Assembly (NCBI GenBank): GCA_038502055.1
Contig: JAXRKN010000023.1
Coordinates: forward strand, 62,001 to 126,000
DNA: 64,000 bases
Reading direction: 5' to 3'
From: Tanytarsus gracilentus
Lineage: Eukaryota > Arthropoda > Insecta > Diptera > Chironomidae
This document shows positions 11,415-22,140 of this stretch, piece after piece (the first letter of the stretch is position 1; every line of letters starts with the position of its first letter). The notes beneath the pieces are model-generated. The model worked only from the letters and a program-made list of their open reading frames with translations, ran no database searches and was not told the DNA's origin. Made by a program: the position numbers and the translations under genes.

Positions 11415-14400
11415 ATGAGATTTTTAGGAGTTTTAGTTATTAGCTATTTGATTGTTTTGAGAAAAAGTGAATGTGGAAGTTTTACAACAAATGAAATTTT
11501 TGATAAAGATGAAAAAGGAAAAATTTTAGAAACGACTAAAATTATTTCAAAAAACTTGAATGCATCAGAATCAAATGATGTTGGGACGAGTGAAACTATT
11601 ACGGATTCTACATTGAGTAGAGAAATCACTAATACTATGTTTGAATTTACTCAAAATCACACAACAGTTGAAAAGACATCTTTAACGCCTAAAAATTTAG
11701 CAACAACTACCTTAATAGAAACAACAACGAACAATGAAAGCATCACAACCATTACAAGTATCGAAAACCCCACCTCAACATTAAATGCATCCCCCACAGA
11801 AAGCTCAACATCACAGCCAATCACCTTGCAACCGAATACCACAGAAACGCCGGCAACTTCAACCACGGAATACCCAGGAGAAGGTATTTAATAATTTTTT
11901 AATGTTTTAAGTTTATATGGATTTTTAATTTTAAATTGACGTGTTTAATGCTTAACTTTTCTAACTTTAAACACTTTCTGTAAATTGAGTTATTCTTCTT
12001 CAGAATGTGCTATTAAAAATAAAGCTTTAAAAGTCAAGTTAAAAAATTTGTCTACTTGGTTAAAAATTGAGGTATAATTAGGCCTACCATTTGTGACTAA
12101 TTTGTCGGGACAGTCCCGGATTTTGTCAATTGAAATATAATAGAACAAATTTTGGTTTACTCTAATTTTCAAGAAAAAATATTTTGATTTTAGAAAGGAT
12201 ATAAAATTTGTCATGTCTTGGTAACATTCATGGTAAAATTAAATAAAAAGTGGAAACATTTATTAATTTATTTTAAGGCAGCTTTTCTTCTTTCTCCAGA
12301 GAAAGAATCCAACCCTTTAAACGTCAATACTAACCAATCAATTAATTTTTTCAGTAAATTTTTTCAACGAAGTCATTCAGCAAAATTTAACAGGTTTTGA
12401 TATAAAATTTCTCATTTATGTTATATGCACAAATTTTCACGAATTGCATCCAATTTTTTGCACTTTTTTATTAAAAAGCTTATAAAGTACCAAAAATATT
12501 CCACAGTTACTCATGCATGTATTTTTTTAAGAAGAAAAAACTGACTTAAAAAATATACTAGCAATTTTTTAAAAAATAGTCATATTGTGTTAGTGAATAC
12601 TTGCTTCAAATACAATTTGCAAGCAAATCATGCAATTTTTTAAACAATTGCATGCAAATTTCATGAAAAACATAATTTTTGTCTGCTATGGCTTAATCTT
12701 TTTAACTTTTATGTTTTCCTTTATTTGCGCAACCCAACAAAGTTGTGGTAACGCTTATATACTCATCTTTCCGTCCGTCTCTCTGTTTCATCGAGATCTC
12801 AGCCCCTGAGCTACCTAGAGACTTCTAATTTTTGCCACATGGTAGCTCTGAGAGTCTTTTTGTGCAGGCACTAAGAATTTTTCGAGTCATGACCACAGGC
12901 GTGCCACGGTCAGCAATAAGGTCCATTTTTCATACAAATTTTCTTTTTTATGGCTTCATGTATCTAGTTGAACTCGTCTTTTGATGCCGAGTAGGATGGA
13001 ATAGGTTCGAAATACTTAGGACTTAGATTCTTAAAGCCATTTTGTCTGCTAAAATTATTTTTAAAGCATAACTGTTTGTAGTAACAAAATGTCCGGATTG
13101 ACTTAAACTGATTTTTTTTATGCACTTGATTTCCAATACTGATCTGTTACAAGTGGGTTACGCGGCAACACCCACGAGTGGGTTTTGAAACATTTTTTAA
13201 TTCTTAAAATGAGATTATTCTAATTACCTATTTTTCTATCAGGATGTTCCATAAATAACTCAAGTTATAATTTATCCGACATAAACATTTTAACGATACA
13301 GTGGACGTTAAACACTACATCTTGCATTCTAAACCGAACTCAGATTTGGCTGAAAAATCTTACATGTGAAGCAAAATGTCCACCCGCAAATTTTACATGT
13401 GTTCCAAACTGTAATAATTGCATCACAAATTGTGCCACGATTGCGCGGGAAATTCCAGTATTGAACTATAATTATCAATTTAGAATTCCTCTTGAGCCAT
13501 GTGCCGAATATCAATATGTTTTTTACTTTCGAGGAGAATCTATTTACTCTACAAATTTCACTGCAAATCAAAATGAAGCGATTGCAAGACCCAAAAATTT
13601 AACGGTTTTTGATCAAGTTCAACCAGGTGCAACGAACATCCTTAATATGACCATAAATTGGGATTATGATTATGCTTGCAAACAAGATTTTCGAGTAATT
13701 CTTCAGAGCACAGAAAACAATAAAAATGAAGTCGTGAATGGGTTGACAAAGACTTTTCAGGATATTGCAGCATGCACTAATTACACAATTAAAGTAAGCT
13801 CCAAAACCGAAGATGATCATGATTTTACTGCGAGCACTCAATTCATATCAAGGAGAGTTGATCCATCAACTATCAGAGATTTAAATGTCACTTCGAAAGT
13901 TGAGTCAAATATTGTCGTGATTGATGTGAGATGGGACAAGCCGACATATGGAGCGCAATGCGTGAACTCTTATGAGATCATGAGTGTTAGTTCTTATGAG
14001 AGTCGACGTGAAAATGTTGAATGTTGTTCCTATAGCATTCTCAATGTGTATCCATGTGTCCATTACAATGTCACCATTAGAACTTCATCGAATGAAAGCC
14101 AAATGATAACAACCACGCAAATGACTTCGACAACTATAGCAACGTCAATCTTCACCGGTTTTCCATTTTCCGACGGAAAATCCGAGCAATCTGAAACAAG
14201 AGATGTCAGGTCGGGATCAATTGTCTTCTCTGAAATTCCACCACCAATCGTTTTTGATTTGACTGATACCTCTTTTGATCTTTCAATTTCATTGAACACA
14301 ACAAGAAATAAATGTGAGATCAGTGAATATGAATTTACTTGCACAAATTCAGCAAATTATCCGAATGCCACGAAAAAGTCGAACACGTCAAGTGTGACTT

Positions 14401-17400
14401 TGACAAAACTTGAACCTTTCACGGATTATAGTTGCTCGGTAAAAGTATTAAATGAAGCTGGATGGTCAGAATCTGGCTACACGATCAGTCTAAAAACTCT
14501 GGAAGGAAGTAAGAAAAAATCTAAAAGAGGGGTCAGGGATTATTGTTGTTCTTCCCTGACTTCTTTTCAGGAAAAAATTTCAATTAAATTTAATTTTCTA
14601 AATATTTTAAGGTCCAAATGCTCCTTCAGTATTTGTCAATCATGACACTGTGAAATCCACAGAATTTACATTCTTTTGGCATGAGCCGACAAAACCAAAA
14701 GGAGAAATTAAAAACTACAAAATTTATATAAAATTCATAAAGTATTTATATGAAAATCCAGGCTATTGTTCAAGCTCACCCGTTCAAAGTGAATTTAATC
14801 ATACAATTTATGTTGAGAACATGAAAAATCGAAGTTATACATTCACCAATGCCTCTCCTTATAGCAGATACTTGATATCCATTCAAGCAAATAATATTAA
14901 TAAGGAAGGAGATTACAGTAATAGCTCTTCTGTTGACACATTATCTGGTAAATTTCTCAATTTCAAAAATTCATTAAAATTTTAAATCTTTTTTTTTTAA
15001 ATAGACAAATCAGAAAGTATTAATTTTACAATAAGTCAGATTGAAATAAGACCAGAAATTGTTTACAACAACGAGGCTTTAATACAGTGGCAATATCCAT
15101 GCAATGCTAATGGAAATCTGTTAAAGTTTGAGATTCGATATGGTCCTTCAGGAAATAAGGAAAAATTTGTCCCTGTTGAGGTTGTAAAATTGCAATATAA
15201 TTATCAGCATTCAATAGTTGTTACACCTAGTTTATGGTACGTCGTTACAATAGTACCTTATTCTATCGATAACATTGGAAATGTGTCTGTGAAGAATTTT
15301 ACACTCAAAGCTGGAAGTGAGTAATAAATGAAAATCCTACATATATAATATATATGAATATAAGAATGATTAAAATAAATGTTTACAATGTTTTAAATTT
15401 TACTAATTTAATAAATCTTTAAAAGTTCCTGAGCCGTCTCACATCAATGAAATTGCAAAAAATGTAAAAGTTAAAGCCCAGGCGAAACAAACGGTAACAT
15501 TGAGCCAACTGAATTATTTATTTAATTCAACCGTTGGAACAGTGAATCAAATTATTGTTCTCGTTCATCAAAGGGTAATTAAAGTGCCTAATATCGTTGA
15601 AAGAGTGAAAAAAGGGATTTTAAATTTATCAATTTCAGGATTGTGGAGCTCCAGTTTTACTTAAAAGAAATTTAAAAGACTTTGATGACATTGACAGAAT
15701 GCCTTTTTGGTTAAACATTTCGCAAGAAAAATGTGTGCCTCAATATCAATCGCTGAAAATTCTTGATCCTATAAAAGTTGCTGAAGACACAATAATTATT
15801 GGATCTGAAACTTGCAACGGTCAATTTGAGATTTGCAATGGACCACTTAAATCTGGCACAAAATATTCCCTAACAATGAGATTCTATACCGAAACTGGCT
15901 TTGCAGATAGCAAATTCATAGATTTTGATACGGACAATCAAACGCCCATAGTTACTATCATCATATCCTTCTTTGTTATCATGTGTATTGTATTCGTTAT
16001 TGGGTTTTATATAACATACAAGAAACCAAGGTATTCGATACTTATTTCTTCTCGTTTAACTCTAAACGACTCTAATTACTCACTCAGAAATCAAATGGAC
16101 AATCAATTCGATCGGAAAGATGTGCCAATTCAGTATTTTCAAGAGTTCCATGCTGAAATGATTAAGAATGAAAATGAGAAGGCAAAGGAGGAATATAAAG
16201 CAATTAACATTTTCTCAGATGGACTGGATAAAACTACACTTGCATCAAAAGTGAATGAGAAGTACAATCGGTATACCAATATTTCACCATTTGACGAAAA
16301 TCGAGTTACGCTCGGTGATGATGAATTTGAGAATGACTACATCAATGCATCGTTCATTAATGTCAGTAATTATAAGGTTGACATCATTTCAAATTGTACG
16401 ACTTGTATTTCTTTTTCAGGGCTATCATTATGCAAAAGAGTACATCGCTGCACAAGGACCAAAGATAAACACATCACACGATTTTTGGCGAATGGTTCTA
16501 CTGTATAAAACGGAATCTATTGTTATGCTAACATCATTAGTCGAAAACAACAAAATTAAATGCCACGAATATTTTCCTAAACTCAATGGTCATGTTACTT
16601 TCGACAACATCAAAATTGTATGCACCAACGAGCAGAATTTTCCAAACTACGTGAAAAGGATATTGCAAGTTGAAAAGGTTAATGATGATGTGATATTATG
16701 TGGATTATGAATGCTAGAAATATTTCAAAACCCAGTCGTGGGTGTTGCCGCGTTTTTCCATAATATTTCTTAAATTAATGTGCGAAAGTGATGCTAATGA
16801 TTTAACTTGTTTAAATATAACTTTTTTTAAATTTATTTTGCTTTGCTTAGTTAACTTGTTGCATATTCAAAAATATTAAGTTGAAATATTATATAATATT
16901 TCATGAAATTAAATCCGCGGCACCATTTGAACTTTAATTATTACTCATAATAAAATTTTAATCAATTTTTCTACCTATTAAAGGACGATGTAAAGCATAC
17001 AGTGAAACATTATTATTTTCTCAAATGGATGGATCATAGCGCATGCAACGTCAATGATTTAATTGATTTCGTCAAAATAGTTCGTAACGAACGACAGCAC
17101 TCAACTGGAACTTTCATCGTGCACTGCAGGTATGCGTCGTTAACTAACTTTTAAATTTTTACATTTTCAATAATTTTTAGTGCTGGCGTCGGCAGAACAG
17201 GAACATTCATTGCTTTGGATATTCTCATGCAGCGTTTAAAACAGGAGAAGAAAGTCAACATATTTGATTTGGTGAAACAACTCCGCAAGCAGCGGATGAA
17301 AATGGTTCAATCATTCGATCAATATACGTTAATATACAATGCTGCTTTAGAGTTGACGTCTGTGAGAACGAAAGGGCCTCGAGGTAAATTTACACACTAA

Positions 17401-17562
17401 CGTGCTCTCATAATTCAGTCGATTTTTTTTTCAGTCCTCCAGAACATCTCCATGTACATTGAGAATATTGAACTCTTCAAGAAATGGACGAGACGAGGAG
17501 GAAACTTGCGAGATAGAAACGAGAATCGAGCAAAGGTTGATGATAAAGAAAGTGTCTTGTGA
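11415..17562 (+). CDS. Receptor-type protein tyrosine phosphatase, single catalytic domain (Ptp52F-like architecture)
   Basis: Ten exons (11415-11883, 13243-14508, 14612-14947, 15005-15316, 15426-15574, 15639-16376, 16420-16677, 16984-17129, 17181-17383, 17435-17562) with GT-AG introns total 4,005 bp, giving 1,334 residues. Domains in order: signal peptide (1-20); Thr/Ser-rich mucin-like segment (about 85-156); Cys-rich and fibronectin-III-like repeats (about 157-840) with many N-glycosylation sites; membrane segment (948-971); and one PTP domain (about 1000-1290). Conserved PTP motifs include NRYTNISPFD, DYINASF, EYIAAQGP and the signature HCSAGVGRTG (nucleophile Cys1224, Arg1230). The general-acid loop reads WMDHS (Asp1193), with Met where Pro is usual. 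Both Q-loop glutamines are kept (QSFDQ, 1268/1272). It should dephosphorylate phosphotyrosine on the cytoplasmic face while the ectodomain meets neighbouring cells. One PTP domain plus FN3 repeats fits Ptp52F or Ptp10D/Ptp4E; the short, divergent ectodomain favours Ptp52F, but this is not proven. AATAAA occurs at 17941. Confidence 0.93.
12727..13193 (-). mobile_element. Repeat family A, longest near-complete copy (A4), inside phosphatase intron 1
   Basis: In minus orientation it starts with ATGTTTCAAAACCCAC, a two-base spacer and GTGGGTGTTGCCGCG, and ends with AGCGTTACCACAACTTTG followed by TTGGGTTGCGC. This copy of about 467 bp joins the left-half sequence (AATCAAGTGCATAAAAAAA) to the right-half sequence (TCTAGGTAGCTCAGGGGCTG). 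Other copies carry only one of these halves. It sits in the 1.36-kb first intron, antisense to the phosphatase gene. No coding capacity is seen, so it is non-autonomous. Confidence 0.8.
16727..16757 (+). repeat. Repeat family A, terminal hairpin remnant (A5) in phosphatase intron 7
   Basis: TTTCAAAACCCAGTCGTGGG followed by TGTTGCCGCG matches only the left hairpin end of family A, with one arm mutated. It lies between the exons ending at 16677 and starting at 16984. Confidence 0.75.
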
Positions 17563-17786
17563 TTTATTTTTATCTAGTCCGCTCCTTTATCTAGTTGTAG
17601 GACGAAAAAAATATGAGAAATCGAAGAGAATTATTTTTTATGTGCCGTAACGAACGAGAGAAAAAAATTATTGAAAATGTAGGAAAATTATGGTATTTTG
17701 ATAGATTGTGATTTTTTTCATTTGAGATTGTTGATTTAATTTTAAAAAATCTACCTTAAAGTATTTATTAAAGCTAAACAAAGGAA

Positions 17787-17902
17787 ACTTATTTGAAACT
17801 CTTTGTTTGAAATTTTTAGCTCTATTAATTAAGGCAAACCAATCAAAAGAAAGGAGCACCGATCAAACGCTAAATTTCAAGCAACAATCCCAATAATTTA
17901 TA
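17787..17902 (+). repeat. Dispersed repeat C, copy 2
   Basis: It shares ATTAATTAAGGCAAACCAA, GGAGCACCGATCAAACGCTA and CAATCCCAATAATTTA with the copy at 7615-7766. It lies in the 525-bp gap between the convergent stop codons of the phosphatase (17562) and eIF2D (18088) genes, so it may be part of a 3' UTR. Confidence 0.8.
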
Positions 17903-18087
17903 AATCACTTAATTTACAGTTTTAACGCTCTCTTTCTCTCAATAAAAAGTTCCCAACATTCCCGAAATACCTGAAAAAAAATAATGAATTTATAAGTAAC
18001 GCAAAAACGATTGATGAAATTAAAATTTATGTAGTCAAAATTTGTTAAACTTTCAAAAAAAATTTATGTAAAACTATTTTGAATGGT

Positions 18088-19930
18088 TTATTTCTTTTTA
18101 ACTTTTTCCTTTTTGGCAAATTCTAAGCCCGAAATGTTACTAGGTGCAACTTTATAAGTGTCAATTAGGAGCTTGTGAATAAATCGAACATGATTTCCCT
18201 GAATTTGAAATTGATCTATGGAAGTCCCTGGAATTTTTGTTATGGACGTACTTGCTTGAACTCCGATCTTGCACGTTTTCGAGAAATCAGCAATGTTGAT
18301 TCCATAAGGCTCTAAATTGCTAACAAGTGTTACTTTCTTATTTCCAGACCTCGTCGCTGTAGAAAGTTGAATAATTGGCTTCTTGCCGCCTTTCATCTGC
18401 GGGCCCGATTGACTGCGCATTTCAAATGTATTGTCCATGAGTGATAAAACACTTCTAGCGACATGCTCTAAGCTCTTCGTAATCACTTCATCATTTTCAC
18501 GCTGACCTACGCAAATCTCCACGAGAGTATCATCTAAAGTAACTTCCTTTGTGACCGGGTTAAGCAGCTTTTCGCGTCCGACATAATCCTTGACGTAATT
18601 CTTAATCTGAGTACTATCAAGCGCTTTTCCATTTGCAGCACCGACCGAATTAAAAAGCTTCTTTGTTGCGTCATTCACAACATACAATTCAGTCATTTTT
18701 GTAAGAAATAAATGTGGTGTATTTTCAGACTTTTCATCATTCTGGTTACTCTTATCCGCCTTCTTTGCCACGTGCGATAATAATTCAGGATGATCGTAAT
18801 TTATGGTGATGATTTTATCAACACCTTTCGTCTCCTCACGCACAACAATAAATCCTTCATCGCTCATGTGACTCATAAAGGTCGAGAGCTTTTTGAAGCT
18901 CGTTTCTTTGACCGTTATATTCGGCTTATCAGGACAAGATTGTTTTTGTACGTATAGTGGATAGAATGTACCGACTAGAATGGGTAATGAATTCATAAGT
19001 TCTTTCTTATGAAGTTTCAATGCGGATAAAAACATCTTTTTGAGCACATCATCGGGGTTAACCACACTCTCATTCGGCACATCAGTGATAGCAACATTTT
19101 CCATTGTCTTTTGAATCTCCTCTGTTTTCGCTGATGTTGATGGCTCAGCGCCAAGAGATGGAAATTCAAACTCATTGCTGAGTGTTGGAGCTTTAACAAC
19201 TGGTCCGTTGAGGGGAATTTGTTGAGTGGCACTTGGCTCTATTGCCCACAATTTGTCACCGAAAACGTGCAGCATTTTTAAGCAAATTCCAGAGCCGCCG
19301 CTCATGTAAAGGTCTTCGCTATCTCTCGCCAGAGTTCCAATGCCAACTGCCGAAGTATTTGACGTAAGATTGACGGCCACAATATTGCCTCTTTGAAAGC
19401 GTCCAAATGACTTTAAATCACTTCCTTCTTTAACCACTCCTGGAAGCATCAAGTCAGCGCCATTCGCAAGTTTTGGAAGCACTTGAGGATGTGTACAGAA
19501 ATAAGGTACAATTTTTGGTAACAACCACAAAGCGTAGAGGGTTGGGTAAAGTCGCTCTTCGTACTCGAAGATCATAGGACGTTTATCAGCTGTATAAACT
19601 GTAACTTGTTGTTCCCCGTATGTTAATATTTTGACTGTGCTGCGAAGAGAAAAAAATTGTATATTGAAATGAATCTGATGTTGAGAACTATACGAAATAA
19701 GTACTTCATCTCAAACACGCTACAAGATTTATCAGGAATTCATACAGATTGACATAGACTTATCTTTAAATTAATAAAACTTACCCAAAACTCGCATTTT
19801 TATTTGGAAAAATTAGTGATGTGTCGGCATCTGATAAATGAAATTGTTTTGCTATCCTTGCCTTCAGCTTCTTAACATCAGATCCTTTAAGTTGAACATT
19901 ATTTTTAATTTTAAAAGGTTTAATGAACAT
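18088..19930 (-). CDS. eIF2D: Eukaryotic translation initiation factor 2D (Ligatin)
   Basis: Two exons on the minus strand, 19930-19785 and 19639-18088, join across a 145-bp phase-2 intron to give 565 residues, close to the roughly 580 of animal eIF2D. The start MFIKPFKIKNN and the following lysine-rich helix are typical of the family. A PUA-type RNA-binding region spans about residues 97-180 (GADLMLPGVV, GGSGICLKMLHVFGD). A middle SWIB/MDM2-like region follows at about 370-470. The SUI1 domain occupies about 475-560 (KVTLVSNLEPYGI, KIPGTSIDQFQIQGNHV). In the established family role it delivers tRNA to the P site without GTP and recycles 40S subunits in the cytoplasm. It is convergent with the phosphatase gene and divergent from the small basic gene at 20291. 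No defects are seen. Confidence 0.95.
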
Positions 19931-20290
19931 TTTAAATGTGAATTTGTTTTCCTGTTTTTTTTTGTTTTCTAAAACACTGAAGTGAAATACTTGTGGACTG
20001 AAATTAACTGGCGTTTTTACGAAAAAGTAAGGCCATATGGACTGTTAGAGCTCCGCTTTCTTTTGTTTTTAGTATATTAAAAATTCTCTCTTTTTTCATC
20101 CTCTCCTTCCTTGAGCTAAAATTGAAAAACTGCTCCTAGAATCCGAGTTATTGTCGAAAACCACATCAGTGGTTAATTTCAGGCCGCAGAGTCCAAAAAG
20201 TGGTGAATGCCTTTTCCAAGTGAACAATGAGAACGCTGCATACCGGGCACCAACTTGTTTGCAAAAAAAAATATTTCAAATTTTTCAAAA
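19931..20290. promoter_or_regulatory. Bidirectional promoter region between eIF2D and the small basic protein gene
   Basis: Only about 360 bp separate the two divergent ATG codons. Towards eIF2D (minus) there are insect initiator-like matches, TCAGTG at 19980-19975 and TCAGTC at 20001-19996. Towards the plus-strand gene there is a pyrimidine run (CTCTCTTTTTTCATCC, about 20085-20100) resembling the TCT initiator used by fly translation-machinery genes. A perfect inverted repeat, AACCAC-ATCA-GTGGTT, lies at 20159-20174. The assignment as a shared promoter follows from geometry; the individual motifs are short and uncertain. Confidence 0.5.
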
Positions 20291-20785
20291 ATGGCAAAAA
20301 CTAAATTTATTCATCAATTGAAAGATAATTCAAGACAGAAATTTAATGGAAATCAATTAAAAGTCAACAGCTCATGCAGTGGAGATAAAAAGCAACATAA
20401 AAGTCCTCATCAGAAACATCAAAAGAAAGAATATAAAAATTCAAATGAAGATACGAACAAAAAATTCAATGAAACTTACGACAGCAAGAAAGTTAATTTT
20501 GTATTAAATCCGAAAGCATTGCAAAAACGAATCAAAGAAGTTAAGGAGAGTGAGCAGAGTACAAAGAAAAAATCATTATTACAGAAAAGTAAGATTTTAA
20601 TTTTGCGATAAGCAACTTCAAATTTTTTTTATGATTTCTGAATTGATTCTTTTTTTACAGAACGTAAGAGAAACGCTATTTTCAATAAGACCAATGATAG
20701 AGGACAACCCAAATTGAACGAGAGAATGAAGCTTCTTTATAATCAGATATCAAATAGTTGCGGAAAGACATGTGCTTTTGAATAA
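20291..20785 (+). CDS. Small Lys-rich basic protein, possible nucleolar/rRNA-processing factor (CCDC59/Fyv7-like?)
   Basis: Exons 20291-20588 and 20661-20785 join across a 72-bp phase-1 intron (GTAAGA / TTTTTTACAG) to give 140 residues. The start is the ATG in context AAAAATGGC. The protein is strongly basic with Lys/Asn/Gln-rich low complexity, a probable helix (PKALQKRIKEVKESEQ) and a nuclear-localisation-like cluster at the splice junction (KKRKRN). The C-terminal block (RGQPKLNERMKLLYNQI) recalls the G-Q-P...M..LL..I ending I associate with the Fyv7/CCDC59 rRNA-processing family; that is recollection and inference, not a search result. Head-to-head placement with eIF2D would fit a ribosome-related role. 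AATAAA overlaps the stop (20781) and recurs at 20813. No membrane or secretion signal is seen. Confidence 0.72.
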
Positions 20786-21183
20786 AGAATAATGTATTTT
20801 AAATTTTTTCATAATAAAGGTCCTTAAATTTCCAATATCAATACATTGATTTTTAAGTTAAAATCATGTTCAATCAGTTGTGAATCTGCAACTGAATGTT
20901 AGAAAAAGTTCATTAAAGTCATGTATGACACTATAGTGCACTACAAAGTTAGCATTCAAGTTTATTGATCTAGCATTTCTAAATCGTGAAATTATAAAAA
21001 TATATATTTAGACTATTTTTATAATAGTTAAAATAGTTTTTTTTCATTACCATGAAAATTTTTAACAATTTTTAAAGAAGATTTTTTTCATTTTCTCATT
21101 CTTTAGAAAAAAACACGAATAAATGAAAAAGTGTTGACACATTTACTATCGACATTAATAAAATCGTCTTGAAATATTTAAAA

Positions 21184-21539
21184 CCCTCGTAGCACAATGA
21201 GTTCAAATTTATTTCAAAAATTTAACTCGATTTAAATTCAAGCCCTAAACTAATAATTATCAAAGATATCACTGATAGTATAAATCGTCACTTGAAAAAG
21301 ATTAGAAATAGTTGGAAAATTGATATAAATAATAATAAAAATGGTTTAAACAGAAGTCTTGAGTTCGAGTGCTATTTGAGTTCAAGTTCAAATTGAATTC
21401 AATTTTAGTTCAAATTTCAGTTCGAATTTATAAATTCAAATCAAAAATCGAGTTTGAATTTAGTTCAAGCATGTATGAACGAGTTCAACAGTTTTCATTC
21501 AAAAGCTTTAACCAAATTTGAACTCGTATGCTACGAGGG
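21184..21539. mobile_element. MITE-like element with imperfect ~27-bp terminal inverted repeats
   Basis: The left end reads CCCTCGTAGCACAATGAGTT and continues CAAATTT. The right end is its near reverse complement, AAATTTGAACTC-GTATGCTACGAGGG. The 356-bp interior is packed with both orientations of a GAGTTCAAATT-like word and has no coding capacity. A matching end (CCCTCGTAGCACAAC) occurs alone at 47101-47115, supporting a mobile family. No clear target-site duplication was found. Confidence 0.75.
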
Positions 21540-21984
21540 AATGCAAAGAAGATGGCAATGATGCTATTACGCACTTTATGTGAAAGGTATTTTATCATCG
21601 CCCTTTGTATTATTTATTGGTTCTCATCATTCACAATGTTAATGTTATACATTTGCCCGCGATGAGTGTCATTTAACACCTTAAAAGCATTTTCATGGAA
21701 GTAAAATGCAATTAAACTCTCATCATCGCTTGATGTTTTCCATTATTTTTCTTCACTTTAATTATAATCGGCATATTTTTTAATGTCTTCCACACGGTCA
21801 TTATGATGATGATAGTGAAAAATAAATGTTAAAGTTCTTTTTTCTATCTCATAATAAAACAGATCATTCGTTGTTAATGTCAACGTAGCACTTTGTTTAA
21901 TGGCATTTGCCTTTTGTGTTTGATTTGCTAGCTCGAAAAGTCATGCAATGAAATTTCATGAAGCAAAAATAGCTCCACGTCTGG

Positions 21985-22140
21985 TAGCTATATAAAGAAT
22001 TTTTTCTCTTGGGATAGCTTTCAAAATGATTTTTAAAAATTTAATATTTATAAAACTGTCTCTGTATTTCTTCTATCATTTTCCTTTTGTTTCAGAATTT
22101 TATCTTAATTAATTTCCGAATTATTAACAAACGTTTAGAT
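21985..22140 (-). repeat. Dispersed repeat B, copy 2 (inverted)
   Basis: The reverse complement of 5318-5475, sharing GGGATAGCTTTC, AAACTGTCTCTGTATTTCTT and TTAATTAATTTCCGAATTAT with scattered differences. Confidence 0.75.
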
